The notes: generated by a model not told the origin, from the letters alone. Shown: positions 1 through 10,438, counted from the stretch's first letter. The stretch is DNA of 64,000 nucleotides from Parietichytrium sp. I65-24A (GCA_012862575.1 BLSF01000011.1:434001-498000), one strand, 5' to 3'. Translations and numbers: made by a program.

Positions 1-133
1 CAGCTTTTGCACAGAGGAACACCCGTGGACGGACATGTACCGTGACTTTGACGAATACGTCCTGAATCAGTGTCGTCCGCAAAAGGTGTCAAGCGACACG
101 TACACCGAGGAGACAAAGGAAAAGGAAGAGTGA
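1..133 (+). CDS. 3' end of an unidentified protein-coding gene (partial)
   Basis: Reading from base 2 there is an open frame of 43 codons ending in TGA at 131-133. The peptide is acidic at its end (it closes with alternating Lys and Glu) and contains a Trp/Tyr/Phe-rich stretch, HPWTDMYRDFDEYV, that looks like folded protein. The gene starts outside the window. I do not recognise the family. The fragment is too short to exclude chance, although the amino-acid mix is unlike the noise frames around it. Confidence 0.35.
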   Translation, partial: SFCTEEHPWTDMYRDFDEYVLNQCRPQKVSSDTYTEETKEKEE

Positions 134-1277
134 ACCTTCAGACCTTGCAAGCATGGGTATCTATCTCAAGGGTTAGACGAATATCAGAGCTTTCAAAAAG
201 AGCCGCAAAAGCCAGAGAGTCTTTGGAGGTTTTGTAGACATTTTCCACAAGACGCGTGCTGGCGCGGCCCGTATGTAATAATTTTTAAAAAAGTCTATAA
301 AACACATCATAATAGTACACAGAGTTCCATTGAGGCTTCAAAGAAGCACAATCTTCGACAGTTGCACATGGTTGTGTATTGAAAAATACAGATGAAAACA
401 GAAGACAAAAAGGAGGCCGACGAGATGATGGCGAGAGTAAGCCCCGTTGAGTTCGTGCCGCTGTTCCGAAGAACAGTTGCACGGTCTGCATAACCTTGCT
501 TCGGCGATAAAGCCCGCGCAGCGCGCTCCGGCTCCTCCCTTCCCGAAAGAAGGGCGTCGTGGCCGCAATGTGCAGCGCCGCGTAGCGGGGGATCCACCAT
601 TTCTGGATAGCACTCTCTGCCCTGGTGCCCGGGGACTTTCCCCCAACATGGAAAGGAACAGACCTACAAGAGGCTGCTCAGCGTGTACGTTGGAAAGCAG
701 ACCTTCACCATCTCCTCGTCGACGAAAGGGGTCTGCTATCCCGGAGTTAGGGCTAGGGTTCGTTGCTCCAGCGACTCTCCCAAATCTCCCAACAACAAAT
801 TCAAGAAACACTTGCAGCACATGCACTGGCAGTGTCTGTCCAGTGGAGAGAGAGATAGAGAGTCTGGAGTAAATCGTTTTATTAGTTTTGGTTGGTCCTG
901 ACATGATCTGACATGTATCGAAGCTACTAGGTAATTACTATCTTGCATTGGCTCTTCAGGTCCTACGATCATTAGAGCCGAGTAGAGCTATCTCCTAGTC
1001 CAACTTAGGCGCGAGGATGGTACCGGTACAGTACAACATATATATATATTTATATGTATGCATACATACTAGCTACTAGAGTAGGAATTGGAAGAAAAGA
1101 TCGAGTGAGTAGAACAAGAGAAATTTGTGAACATTTGACGAGGTAGAGATGGCAGAAATAAGAAGAAGAGCAAACGAGTCTATCGAAAGCAAGTCCATCT
1201 TTTTATTAGATTTTGAAAAAGGTGAAAATGTAGGTAATCAGGCACGCACGGAACCCGTCAACAAAGCACTATGCAGT
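134..1277. other. Intergenic region with a GC-rich island, no supported gene
   Basis: No convincing gene. Bases 470-790 are clearly more GC-rich than their flanks and leave open frames on both strands (447-872 plus, 338-904 minus), but the peptides are Pro/Arg/Ser-rich and low in core hydrophobic residues. A short hairpin (CCTTC/GAAGG) lies near 538-556 and a GA run at 845-862. Bases 1036-1062 are an AT microsatellite. The stretch before 1278 is the 3' flank of the eIF4A gene. Confidence 0.5.
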
Positions 1278-2522
1278 TTAAAGCAGGTCGGCAACATCCA
1301 TTGGCATCTCCTCGATCTGGGTGCTGTAGAACTGCTCAATGTCGCGCAGGTAGCGGACATCACCCTGGGTGAGGAAGTTGATAGCAACACCCTTACGGCC
1401 AAAACGACCACCGCGCCCAATGCGGTGAATGTAGTTCTCGCGGTTGGTTGGAAGATCGTAGTTAATGACAAGGGAAACCTGCTGCACGTCAATACCGCGA
1501 GCAAGCAAATCGGTGGTGATGAGCACACGGGAGCTTCCGCTGCGGAACTCGCGCATGATGAGCTCGCGCTCCTTCTGGTCCATGTCTCCGTGCATAGCGG
1601 AAACGGTAAAGTCCTTCTGTCTCATCTTCTCGGTCAACCAGTCCACCTTGCGGCGGGTGTTGCAATAAATGATAGCCTGGGTAATGGTGAGGGTCTCGTA
1701 CAGATCGCACAATGTTCCGAGCTTCCACTCCTCCTTCTCTACTGCGACGTAAAACTGTTTAATACCTTCGAGGGTGAGCTCGTCCCTCTTTACAAGAATG
1801 CGAACTGGTTCGCGCATGAAGCGGCGAGAGACCTCGAGCACCTCAAGAGGCATGGTAGCAGAGAAGAGAGCCACCTGGACCTTCTCTGGAAGGTAGCGGA
1901 ACACTTCGTAGATCTGATCACGGAATCCGCGGGAAAGCATCTCATCAGCCTCATCGAGGATGAAGAGCTGGACGTGCTCGGTGCGGATAGCGTTGCGGCC
2001 AAGCATGTCCCAAATGCGGCCTGGTGTTCCGACGACAATATGAACTCCCTCCTGGAGGATGCGGATGTCCTCGCGGACAGCGGTACCTCCGACGCAGCAG
2101 TGCACTTGAGCCTGCATGTAGTCACCCAGAGCGAGAATTACCTTCTGGGTCTGGACAGCAAGCTCGCGGGTTGGCGAGAGGATCAAAGCCTGGCAGTCGC
2201 GAACCTCAAGGTTGAGCTTCTGCAGAGCAGAGATCGCAAAGGTGGCAGTCTTTCCGGTTCCGGACTGAGCCTGCGCGATGGTGTCGTGGCCAAGAAGGAT
2301 TGGCTTGATTCCACGCATCTGGATAGCAGATGGAGTCTCGAAACCGTAGCTGTAGATACCACGGAGAAGGTCTTCTCTCAAGTCCATAGCATCGAAGGTC
2401 TCGGTGACCTCAGTCCAGTTGGACTCGACGGTCAAGCCATCTCCAAGGCTGGTGGAGGTGGTCTCTCCGATTCCTGCTCCCTCTCCTGCAGGAACTTCCT
2501 GGTGCACCTGTTCTTCCGCCAT
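1278..2522 (-). CDS. EIF4A: Eukaryotic initiation factor 4A, DEAD-box RNA helicase
   Basis: This 414-residue protein has the normal eIF4A length. It is the ATP-dependent RNA helicase of the cap-binding complex eIF4F and unwinds 5' UTR structure in the cytoplasm before ribosome scanning. All helicase motifs are present in order: the Q motif region (FxxMxLxxxLLRGIYxYGFxxPSxIQ, about 43-68), motif I AQSGTGKT (85-92), PTRELA (117-122), TPGR (166-169), DEAD (190-193), SAT (221-223), ARGIDV and HRIGRGGR near the C-terminus. The ATG at 2522 gives an acidic N-terminus typical of the family. The 5' flank is strongly purine-rich on the coding strand. No intron is needed. eIF4A is preferred over the exon-junction paralogue eIF4A3 by the N-terminus and the [12 protein letters not shown] segment, but only a tree would separate them fully. 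Confidence 0.95.
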   Translation of the reverse strand: MAEEQVHQEVPAGEGAGIGETTSTSLGDGLTVESNWTEVTETFDAMDLREDLLRGIYSYGFETPSAIQMRGIKPILLGHDTIAQAQSGTGKTATFAISALQKLNLEVRDCQALILSPTRELAVQTQKVILALGDYMQAQVHCCVGGTAVREDIRILQEGVHIVVGTPGRIWDMLGRNAIRTEHVQLFILDEADEMLSRGFRDQIYEVFRYLPEKVQVALFSATMPLEVLEVSRRFMREPVRILVKRDELTLEGIKQFYVAVEKEEWKLGTLCDLYETLTITQAIIYCNTRRKVDWLTEKMRQKDFTVSAMHGDMDQKERELIMREFRSGSSRVLITTDLLARGIDVQQVSLVINYDLPTNRENYIHRIGRGGRFGRKGVAINFLTQGDVRYLRDIEQFYSTQIEEMPMDVADLL

Positions 2523-3874
2523 CTTGATTGAAATAAATTCAAATCAAAACCAAACTCTTCTCTTCCCCCCTGTCGCTTTTTCCCCAAATCGTTTCCGAAA
2601 ATTCGCTGCAAACACAACTTTCGTCAGCTTCCAGCTCACCAGCATTCAATCATCGCGCATTCGCCCCAAACCACTCAACATCGATTCATTCCACTCCTCT
2701 TGCTACAAAACCAAACCAAACCGACCCCTGTCCCTTTCGCTCCGAAGCTCGCGCCGCTCCTTCGCCCTGGTCATCCGCGCCCTCTGCCCCTCTCCTCTGA
2801 TCCTCCTCTCCTTCTCTCCTTCTCGCTCCCGACACCGTCGCACTTACCTGTGTGGTTCGCTGTTGATGGTCTGTCAGATCGCTGGGTCCCAGCTCAGCCT
2901 CTTTGGCGGAGGCCACAGCCAGTCAACGGGGCTTGCTGACGTCACCTCGCCATCACGCTGGGGGCTTGCGTTTAAGGTGAAGCTATGTGAAATTCGATGG
3001 TGGTAATAATGGAGGGAACGCGGTTGTTAGCGCCGGGTCTTGGAAATCGGCCCGGATCAGAAGTGTGGAGGGAGATGGAGCGGGTTGAGAGGGAGTTGCA
3101 GGAGAGGAACGAATGGTTGGCGGGTTCGGGGGGAGTGATGGAAATCCGTGAGCTATGTAGGGTCGTTAGTATGTTCCATGGGGTGCGACGACCGGAACAG
3201 GTGTGTAGCGGTGGGTTGTTGACGAAACGAGTGAGAGGGTCATTGATGTGACGTCAGCGGGAAATGATTGGAGGCCAACTGGAGCGAACCTAACTCAATT
3301 TGACCTAAACCTCGGATTTTCCATTCAAATCTTCGCTAGGAAGCCTACTGCGCTGGCCACCCAACCGTTAGGAGTGCAATGGGCCTATATTAAGCCTTGT
3401 TTTTTGGGACTGTTTCGAGAAGGGATGCATCATCACATCGCCCTAATCCTCTCATACGCCCATGAATTCTAGCATTCACGATAGGTAAACAGTAGCGGTT
3501 GTGGTATTGTTTGCGATCGCAAACTCAACGTCTCCAGCTTGCATCACTAGCAATACTTAGCGCCAAGACAACCAACAAACAGTCTTATTGAGTGATAATC
3601 ACTACTATAGCCAGAACTTTCAAATTTGAATTTCTGAACCAACCAACTACTACTTTAGTCGCTAGCTGAAGCGTTCGGTATTAGTACTCTAATACAGCCT
3701 TCCAAAAACTACTTACGTCAATACATGACCTTTTGTAGTAACTATTTAGCTACTCTAGTCTATAGAGCTACTAGCCACGACACGCGAGATATCGGGAGAT
3801 GTCTCTTACTCTCTTTCTCTGAGACTCTTTCTCTGAAACAGCTTTGGCTGTCGAGCCTCCTGGGCTTCGCTCTT
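2523..3874. other. 5' flank of eIF4A; no gene seen
   Basis: The first 320 bases are C/T-rich on the plus strand, hence A/G-rich in the sense of eIF4A, and probably hold its promoter and 5' UTR. Short frames at 2997-3251 and 3248-3472 lack recognisable character. From about 3470 the sequence becomes AT-richer with repeated CTAG/TAGT words. I see nothing that supports a gene. Confidence 0.5.
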
Positions 3875-4384
3875 TCAAACCGTTTGAAGTTGTTTAGTCA
3901 CTGTACTGAGCACTGGTACTAGTACTCCATTCTCGATGGCTTGAAGATGGTCACACGCGCAGCAGTAAATAAAACTGCGTAGAAATCCGTTCAGTCGAGT
4001 GTGTGCCAGTGCCGCAGTGTCACAATGCCTCATGACTACGAGCAATGAGAAATAAGAAATGAGAAATGACCCCTTGGGATACTCCGAGTCCGGCGAATTC
4101 AAGCCTTTGGCGCTTCGATAAAGAGAAGAATTCTCGTTCGTTCTTGGTCCCAGGACATTCCCGATGAGAATTGCAGTTGAAACTGCAACGGAACCCAACG
4201 AAACCGCATGCACGATTCGAAAAGACTGCCGATTGAACGGCAGCGACAGGGAACGTCCTTCTTTTAGTTCTGTTTGGATGACGGAAAATTTTGAATTTAG
4301 ATCAGGTCCGAATTGTTTGCGTCGTCTGAAAATAGAATACCCAGAGATAATTACGGTGTAAATCAAAGCGCAAGTCACTTCCAT
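3875..4384 (-). CDS. Possible small membrane protein, unidentified
   Basis: An ATG at 4384 opens a 169-codon frame on the minus strand, 188 bases beyond the BET1 stop. The peptide has three hydrophobic stretches: residues about 3-18, a longer one near 58-80 (IVHAVSLGSVAVSTAILIG) and one near 106-118. Between the first two lies a basic then mixed loop. That pattern and varied codon use make it more protein-like than other frames nearby, but I cannot place it in a family, and the tail (last 40 residues) is unremarkable. It could be chance or one exon of a split gene. Confidence 0.3.
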   Translation of the reverse strand: MEVTCALIYTVIISGYSIFRRRKQFGPDLNSKFSVIQTELKEGRSLSLPFNRQSFRIVHAVSLGSVAVSTAILIGNVLGPRTNENSSLYRSAKGLNSPDSEYPKGSFLISYFSLLVVMRHCDTAALAHTRLNGFLRSFIYCCACDHLQAIENGVLVPVLSTVTKQLQTV

Positions 4385-4572
4385 GGAAAAGGAATGAAAA
4401 CAACTTGCATGTGATCGCGCCCAGAACGAGAAACCGGGTGGTGGTTGTGTTGCCGTGATCTATTCGAGGGATCTTGCTCGCTCTCCCGAAAGATGAAAGA
4501 TTTAATTTTGTTGTTAAAAAAGAAATTAAAAAAATTAGAAAAAAAAAGCTAAATTTCAACAAAAGACAACAA

Positions 4573-4947
4573 CTAATTGCGAAGAAGGAATAGATACAAA
4601 AAGAGAAAGAGGCCAACCACAAAGAGAACCAGGTAACACATGTGTTTCGAACCACCTGTGTCAATCATTTTCTGAAGCTTCTTGAGGGTACCGGCCATCA
4701 ACTCTCCGGTCTGGCCAAAGGTTTGGCCCATCCCATCTAGAAAATCATTTTGGCTGGTGACTTCGCCATTAATTTGCAGAGACAGCTCCTTGAGCCTTCC
4801 AATCTGCTCCCCAAGAATCGCAGTCTGTCTATTGTTCTCCTCCTCGAACAACTGCCTTGTTTGTTCCGACTGGTACTGCGCTTGGCGGTCGCCGAATAGA
4901 TTGCTCCTGTTATTGTTCATATTCCCCGTTCCACGGAAAGTTGCCAT
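4573..4947 (-). CDS. BET1: BET1-like Qc-SNARE
   Basis: The product is a 124-residue tail-anchored SNARE. Bet1 proteins sit on ER-derived vesicles and cis-Golgi membranes and supply the Qc helix of the ER-to-Golgi fusion complex with Sec22, Bos1/membrin and Sed5/syntaxin-5. A heptad-repeat SNARE motif spans about residues 33-93. It includes KELSLQINGEVTSQN, in which Gln66 fits the zero-layer glutamine of Qc SNAREs (Bet1 proteins have EVxxQN here). A single transmembrane segment (about 103-122, Leu/Phe-rich) ends two residues before the C-terminus. Length matches Bet1 (about 118-142). The main alternative is the closely related Golgi SNARE Sft1/GS15. The short N-terminus and the CYLVLFVVGLFLF anchor suit Bet1 slightly better. 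Confidence 0.8.
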   Translation of the reverse strand: MATFRGTGNMNNNRSNLFGDRQAQYQSEQTRQLFEEENNRQTAILGEQIGRLKELSLQINGEVTSQNDFLDGMGQTFGQTGELMAGTLKKLQKMIDTGGSKHMCYLVLFVVGLFLFLYLFLLRN

Positions 4948-5843
4948 TCAGCCCGCTCCTCCTCCTTGCCACGATCGGCTAGCCGCAGCAACAGCGCCAC
5001 TCCCCTCACACCTTGTTTCCCGAACCTCTGCTCAGAGCCTCGCCGCTGCTCCACTCTTTTCCAGCGCGTTCTTTGAGTGCGCGTACACACACTCCACCTC
5101 TGCTTCTCTTCTCTTGCCAACGGCTAATAAAACGGCTACTACGACGCCACTCGTCCCCGCAGCAACTGTGACTGGAGAAAAACACCGCGCGCACACACGC
5201 ACACCTCAAAGTTTGACGATAAAGTAACGGAGAGAGTGTCTAGCGAATTCCTTAGAGACCGAAACACGCCTGACGTGGCCGGCGAAGAGCTCTTTGTTCC
5301 TTTCTATCCGTTGCGGGCGGACTAGCTCGGCGCATAGTCCTGCCTAGATGTGCAGCGATTTCCAAATTTTCCATTTCTATCTACTACATCTAAAATAAAA
5401 ATCAAGAAATAAAGAATTGGAAGAAAAAAAGAAATCCGAAGAGAGAACTTCCGATTATCAAAACAAAAGACAACTTGCTGCCATCAAGCAGTGGTTTCTG
5501 ATTATTTCACGCCAAATAGTCTCGACGAAATATACACATAAACATTTAATTCACACGCGCACCACCAGCTACTTTGTTTCTAATTCGGACAGACGCCACG
5601 AAGAAGCGCCACGTCTGGTTGAATTTCCAAATTTTCACTGTTTCCACTTGCCGGTGCCTTCAGTCAGTCCAGCTGAAGGGCTAGCTAGCTAGCCACACTC
5701 CGCATTGCCCTGTAAGCCAATTGAAGCGTGCGCGTGTCCTCGACGGAGGCCAGAAATCGGAGTGGGAAAGCAGCTGGTGCGAGGGGACGGTTCACACCAT
5801 GCCGCGCTGTTGAGCAAAATACAAAAGGTAATTTCAGCTGACC
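4948..5843. other. Divergent intergenic region between BET1 and the IQ/WW gene
   Basis: The BET1 side (to about 5130) is C/T-rich on the plus strand, that is purine-rich in the sense of BET1. Around 5385-5460 the plus strand is A/G-rich ahead of the downstream plus-strand gene. CTAG repeats occur near 5683. No gene or RNA is supported. Confidence 0.5.
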
Positions 5844-8732
5844 ATGTTTGTCTTTGGGAGCAGAGCAGTGGAGGTTCGCTCACGGCCAACTGGAGCAGAA
5901 CAAGTGGAGCGGCGTCAAAAGCTCGAGAGCGCGTACAACGACAAGCCTGGGAAGAACCGCAAGCGGAGAAGACCAAACAACAGCAAATTGTCCAAGCTGG
6001 AATTGGAGGAAAAAGCACTCTTGGACAAGCTTGAAGCCACAAGGGAACGAATTAAAAAGCAGATCTCCAAACAAGATGCTAAGAAGCAATCCGCCGCCAA
6101 ACCGAATCGCGGAGGACAAGCATTTTTACAAGCATTTTTGCAGACAAAATCAGATGAGAGGACACAAACTGTCCCGGAGGCAACCGGGGCTAGAAGCGCG
6201 GCCATGCTTCCAATTCTGACCCGAGAAGCCCAGCCGGTATTTGAGATCGGCTTGGGGAAAAGCGCCAGCGAGCATGTACTTCCTATCTTTGAGCTGCCCC
6301 CAGTCTCTCGAAAAGCAAAAATCATCAATCCACTTCCACGAGAGCCGACCGACGAGGAGAAGAAAAGGCTTAATGAAGAAGCATACGCCCGCGAGCATGC
6401 GCAGAAAGCGTTGGGATTGACTCAAGAAGAGATATCGTTATTCGACAGGGTCCTTCACAGTCGAGGAGGAGAGAGTGACACGGACGATCAGGGGCGCAGA
6501 GCAGTGTCTCCCTTGGATAGGCTTCAAAGCAATGACATGGAATACGAGGAGAACACCGTCAAGTGCTACTCGCCATCGAGCCCAAAGAGCGCTTCTTCAC
6601 CGCGCTCCCCTTCGGGCATCTCCAGACTCGCAGCTCAGCGCCAAGCCTTCTTACCGAATCTCTATGCCCTTGACCCTCGCGAAGATGTGAAGCGAGGACC
6701 AAAGAGTCCCAAAACGGGTCGAAGAGGGGTTCGGAAACCGAACCAACCATCTCACAAAGGCAACCGCGAATCACCAGTTACAGAGCGCGAGGCGCTAAGA
6801 GCAGAGTTGGCACATTCCATAAAAAATGTTCAATTCCTCACGGAAACTATGCAGACAGAGCTCTTGGAGCTACAAAAGCAGTACCCAATGGCCTCCGGGA
6901 TGGCCAAGCAGTATATCCAGCGCTGGGGACTCAAAAAGCTTCATGGTCTTTTTGCTGATCGAGAGCGCCGCCGCGTGCGAGCTTACTTTGAACATTGGAC
7001 GTCGTTTATGAAACAGGGCCGCCTTGAAGAAAAACAGCAGCACTACTTGAGGCTCCAGGGCGCGGCGAAACTGTCAGCTGCTTTCAAGACTGCGTTTGAA
7101 CGAAGGATTAGGGCCACTTTCTTGACGTGGTACACTTTCTACAAATTTGAAAAGGACAATGAAGAGCTCTTGCGTTGGAAAAGAGCTTGCGTAGAGGTGC
7201 AAAGAGTTTTTCGCGGATACCTTGGCCGAAAGGAATTTAAGCGCCAGAAGGAGCTCTTTGAGATCAGGGACCAAATCAGTGCCGCGTCAAAAATACAGTC
7301 TATCTTTCGCGGCCGCAAAGCTAGAGCCGATGTCGACTCACTTCGCGAAATGCGGATATTACACGGGGCCGCAAAGAAGCTGCAAACCAATTACAGGTCG
7401 AGGTTGGCCAAGAGGCGGGCACAGGAACACCGCGAGAGACGAGCAGCAGAAAATCGTGCAGCTCTGAAGATCCAGGCTCGATGGCGGTCCAAGAAGGGCC
7501 AGATGGCTTATCACCTCTTGCAGCGCGCTCGGCGGGATGCAGCTGCTGCGAAGATGCAGGCAATCCAAAGGAAAAGACTTGCACAAAAGAGAACGAGCCA
7601 GATGAGGACCCGCCAAAGGCGAGAACGAGCCGCTGTTTGCATTCAGCGCCGTTGGCGGGTGCGCATTGCAAAGCGCAAAATGGAGAAAAGGCGCAAAGCA
7701 GTTGCTCTACAGCGTGAAAAGGAAGAAATGGTTGCATTGAAACTACAGGCTATTTACAGAGGCCATCGAGGACGGATTATATACATGCTCAAGCGTCAAG
7801 CAAAGTACGCAAAGATGGAGCACGAATCTAGTCAGATCACGAAGATTCAAGCCGCCTTTCGCGGCAAGGTCGGTCGCCGAAAGGGCGAAAGAAGGAAAAA
7901 GGAGTACCTGAAGGAGTTGTGCTCGTGGGCTCGGGCGTGGGTTGAGACCTGGGATGAGTCTACTCAGCAGTGGTACTTTTTAAACACGTACACTCAAGAA
8001 GCCCTTTCAGAACCGCCGCCAGATGGATATACAAAACGTGATGGTTTCCTTGCCCTTCTGGATGGCCGCGTGATTGAGGACCCTCTTGTTGTGGAACAAC
8101 GTGAATTGGACAAGAGCCTCGTGCAGTGCATTGAATGCGAGGAGACCTCCGCAACTCGTAGGTGCAACGAGTGCGGAGATCACTTTTGCGATGATTGCTA
8201 TGATTCAATTCATCTCAAAGGAAAGCTTGCGAGCCACACCTTTGAATGGTTTCAAAAGGGCGGTCCTCAGCAGCAGCAGCAGCAGCAGCAAAGCGTATCC
8301 GCATCAGGGCAATCTGCGTCCTTTACGCATTCGGCTGAGACGTTCGGTTCAAGCTATGTAAACGGCAGTCTCCAAGACACGGTTTCGGAGGAGTGGATGG
8401 AACTTTTCGACGAAAATAGTCAGCTTCCGTACTGGTACAACGTGACAACCCAAGAGACGCAGTGGGAGAACCCAAATCAATCCAGTCAAACGTATGAACT
8501 TTCAGCAGCCCCGGAGTCGGAGTGGGACCAATTCTTTGACGACTCTGGCACGCCATATTACGTGAATCGAGCAACCGGGGAAGCCGCTTGGGAGTTGCCC
8601 GGAGACAACAGCACCACTGCTGCTCAGTACGGCGCACAAGCGCAAACCGCGACTGAGGAGTGGCAAGAATACTACGATGAAAATGGCACACCATACTATT
8701 ACAATGCTACCTCTGGCGAAACGCGATGGTAA
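5844..8732 (+). CDS. Multi-IQ, zinc-finger and WW-domain scaffold protein
   Basis: A 962-residue protein read as one frame from the ATG at 5844. The first 330 residues are charged and low in complexity. A basic helical region with several IQ-like motifs (IQxxxRGxxxR type, for example VQRVFRGYLGRKEF near 450 and ITKIQAAFRGKVGRRKG near 664) covers about 450-690 and should bind calmodulin or centrin. A first WW-like unit (AWVETWDESTQQWYFLN) is near 697-728. A B-box-like zinc finger (CIECEETSATRRCNECGDHF, then CDDC and His residues) spans 760-800, followed by eight glutamines and three WW domains at about 848-880, 891-921 and 937-962. Similar IQ/WW proteins occur in flagellate protists, often linked to cilia or centrioles; that role is inference. 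The last WW stops exactly at its second Trp, lacking the usual final Pro. A short 3' intron could restore it (see findings). Confidence 0.85.
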   Translation: MFVFGSRAVEVRSRPTGAEQVERRQKLESAYNDKPGKNRKRRRPNNSKLSKLELEEKALLDKLEATRERIKKQISKQDAKKQSAAKPNRGGQAFLQAFLQTKSDERTQTVPEATGARSAAMLPILTREAQPVFEIGLGKSASEHVLPIFELPPVSRKAKIINPLPREPTDEEKKRLNEEAYAREHAQKALGLTQEEISLFDRVLHSRGGESDTDDQGRRAVSPLDRLQSNDMEYEENTVKCYSPSSPKSASSPRSPSGISRLAAQRQAFLPNLYALDPREDVKRGPKSPKTGRRGVRKPNQPSHKGNRESPVTEREALRAELAHSIKNVQFLTETMQTELLELQKQYPMASGMAKQYIQRWGLKKLHGLFADRERRRVRAYFEHWTSFMKQGRLEEKQQHYLRLQGAAKLSAAFKTAFERRIRATFLTWYTFYKFEKDNEELLRWKRACVEVQRVFRGYLGRKEFKRQKELFEIRDQISAASKIQSIFRGRKARADVDSLREMRILHGAAKKLQTNYRSRLAKRRAQEHRERRAAENRAALKIQARWRSKKGQMAYHLLQRARRDAAAAKMQAIQRKRLAQKRTSQMRTRQRRERAAVCIQRRWRVRIAKRKMEKRRKAVALQREKEEMVALKLQAIYRGHRGRIIYMLKRQAKYAKMEHESSQITKIQAAFRGKVGRRKGERRKKEYLKELCSWARAWVETWDESTQQWYFLNTYTQEALSEPPPDGYTKRDGFLALLDGRVIEDPLVVEQRELDKSLVQCIECEETSATRRCNECGDHFCDDCYDSIHLKGKLASHTFEWFQKGGPQQQQQQQQSVSASGQSASFTHSAETFGSSYVNGSLQDTVSEEWMELFDENSQLPYWYNVTTQETQWENPNQSSQTYELSAAPESEWDQFFDDSGTPYYVNRATGEAAWELPGDNSTTAAQYGAQAQTATEEWQEYYDENGTPYYYNATSGETRW

Positions 8733-8905
8733 CTAATTTGATTGACTTTTAAATCGCGACCCTCGAGGCCCGCGGGTCGTCGGCCACAGGCTGCGTCCTT
8801 TGGTGTCGCATGCAAGAATTGGGGGGAAACAGTTGGCTGTGAAACAGCATTGGGGCGTGCAAATATGATTACTAACAAACGATAATACAAAATGAGGCCT
8901 CTGAT
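8733..8905. other. Short convergent gap between IQ/WW gene and BUB3
   Basis: The two stop codons are 173 bases apart. GT at 8729 and AG at 8788-8789 could bound a 61-nt terminal intron of the upstream gene, which would move its stop to 8866-8868. Otherwise this is plain 3' flank shared by two converging genes. Confidence 0.4.
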
Positions 8906-9883
8906 CTAAGCTTCAGCCGTGTCTTTCTTCTTTGGCTCCACATCGGAGACTTTCAGTAACCGAAACTGCACCGAGTTGTTTGTTTCCCGCTCCGGCAAGT
9001 CTCCTTGCTCGAATGTGTACGAGACAGCAACTGCCAATCTGGTTCCGTCAGGACTAAAGTCTAGGTCTGCGATCGAATTTCCAAACTTTTTAAAGTTGGC
9101 GTTGCGCCGCTGCCCTTGAGTATCCCAAATGGCGACGCTCTCGTCGCAGCCGCCTGTCGCCAGCGTTCCGTACAAAGGGTGAAAAGCAACGGCGTTTACA
9201 GGGTAAATCGTGTCCTTTACTCGGTGGCACCGAAACGCAAAGAGCTTTCTTTGATCGTTCGGATCCACATAGTCCACGAACACCCTTCCGGCAATGCTCC
9301 CGAGTGCGAGCACTGACCCGTCCGCCGAGAGTCTGGCGCACCTAATCTGGTACGAAGACGAAGACTGGCGTTTTTGCACTGGCTCCGCCATCTTGCGCGT
9401 GTCATAGAACCACAGCGTCCTCCCCGAGTGGCCCACAATCACCATATTTGCCGCTTCGCACGCATCCATTGCAAACACCTTCCCAGGCTGTGCCAGCTTG
9501 TCACACTCCGCAGCCTTGGCTCTCGCGTCCCACACCTTGACAAACCCGTCCCACCCGCCAGACGCCACTCTCCCGTTCCCGATCGTGCTCACGCATCGCA
9601 CCGCCGCTTCATGCTCGCCCAGGACGCCGGACTGGCCCGTCTCCACGTCCAGCGACCGCACCGCGCAGTCCAGTCCGCCGCTCGCCACCGTGTTACCGGA
9701 CACGGCCTCCGCGCACAGCACCGCCGCGTGGTGGTGGTGGCTGCGCGACAGGACCGCGCCGCGATGCGTGTCCACCAGCGACAGGCTGCCGTCCCAGGCG
9801 CTGCAGATCGCGTGGTTGCCGTCCGGTAAGAACCGCACGCTTGACGCCGGCGCCGGCAGAGCTGCTGCCACCACCGCCGACAT
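8906..9883 (-). CDS. BUB3: Mitotic checkpoint protein BUB3 (WD40)
   Basis: BUB3 is a seven-bladed WD40 protein that recruits BUB1 and BUBR1/MAD3 to kinetochores and helps hold anaphase until chromosomes attach. Starting at the ATG at 9883 gives 325 residues, the normal family size. The frame is open 76 codons further upstream, but that extension is Arg/Pro-rich and reads like 5' flank. WD-type repeats run along the chain (AWDGSLSLVD, GGLDCAVRSLD, GGWDGFVKVWD, GGCDESVAIWD). The C-terminal third has the BUB3 signature order FAFRCHR, IYPVNAVAFHP, FATGG-like LATGG, and DFSPDGTRLAVAVSYTFE. This block distinguishes BUB3 from its relative RAE1/GLE2. The gene diverges from PRP8 with 589 bases between start codons. 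Confidence 0.9.
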   Translation of the reverse strand: MSAVVAAALPAPASSVRFLPDGNHAICSAWDGSLSLVDTHRGAVLSRSHHHHAAVLCAEAVSGNTVASGGLDCAVRSLDVETGQSGVLGEHEAAVRCVSTIGNGRVASGGWDGFVKVWDARAKAAECDKLAQPGKVFAMDACEAANMVIVGHSGRTLWFYDTRKMAEPVQKRQSSSSYQIRCARLSADGSVLALGSIAGRVFVDYVDPNDQRKLFAFRCHRVKDTIYPVNAVAFHPLYGTLATGGCDESVAIWDTQGQRRNANFKKFGNSIADLDFSPDGTRLAVAVSYTFEQGDLPERETNNSVQFRLLKVSDVEPKKKDTAEA

Positions 9884-10241
9884 GTCTCTGCGCCGCCTAG
9901 GAGTCACAAGAGATTCACAAAAGAGACGCAAAAGGGGACGCCTGTGCTCGGCCCCGAGGACTCTCCCAAGTCCGCTATGTCCGCGCCCCCGTGGCGTGCC
10001 GACTTGGAGGAAACCGGGGAAATGGAGGGGAAAAGGGAAAGCAAATCTTTGCGGAAAACCCAAGGGAAAAACCCCTTCTCGTAGCACTCGCCCACGCGCG
10101 CTAGCGAACAACCGGCGGTTCCTCAGCCTCCGTTCCTCAACGACTACGGATTAACATATCAGACTCCTACGTCCTGCTACACAGCCACAAGTCGCGCTCA
10201 CACTGCCCACAGGACAGAGAGAGAGGAGAGAGTGACAGAGT

Positions 10242-10244
<3 letters not shown>

Positions 10245-10276
<32 letters not shown>
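10245..10276. repeat. (AG)n microsatellite
   Basis: About 16 consecutive AG units on the plus strand, 5' of PRP8. Confidence 0.95.
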
Positions 10277-10278
<2 letters not shown>

Positions 10279-10281
10279 CCG

Positions 10282-10312
10282 TCACTCACTCACTCACTCA
10301 CTCACTCACTCT
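10282..10312. repeat. (TCAC)n microsatellite
   Basis: Seven or more TCAC units directly after the AG tract, 5' of PRP8. Confidence 0.95.
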
Positions 10313-10412
10313 CGCTCGCGTTTGTGTCCGCCGAAAAGGAACCTTCCCTCGTTCCTCCTCTCTAAAGCGCGGGGGTGCGCGGGGACGTACGCGTTGGCGC
10401 GCCTTAGCAGGG

Positions 10413-10438
10413 CGAGAGAGAGAGAAAGAGAGAGAGAG

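Noticed and set aside
748-768. TTAGGGCTAGGGTT as an interstitial telomere
   Set aside because: Only two imperfect units; the same word also occurs inside PRP8 coding sequence near 11880.
338-904. 188-codon minus-strand frame and the overlapping 141-codon plus-strand frame
   Set aside because: Both are Pro/Arg/Ser-rich products of a GC-rich island, on opposite strands of the same bases, with no family character.
1149-2531. 460-codon open frame antisense to the whole eIF4A gene
   Set aside because: It mirrors the coding frame of a highly conserved gene with strong codon bias, which keeps an antisense frame free of stops. The peptide has no recognisable domain.
5705-6034. Extra 5' exon of the IQ/WW gene joined by an intron at 5828
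   Set aside because: The only donor is in phase 0, and none of the AG acceptors before 5870 restores the reading frame.
9884-10111. 76-residue N-terminal extension of BUB3
   Set aside because: The internal ATG at 9883 gives the exact family length, and the extension is low in complexity.
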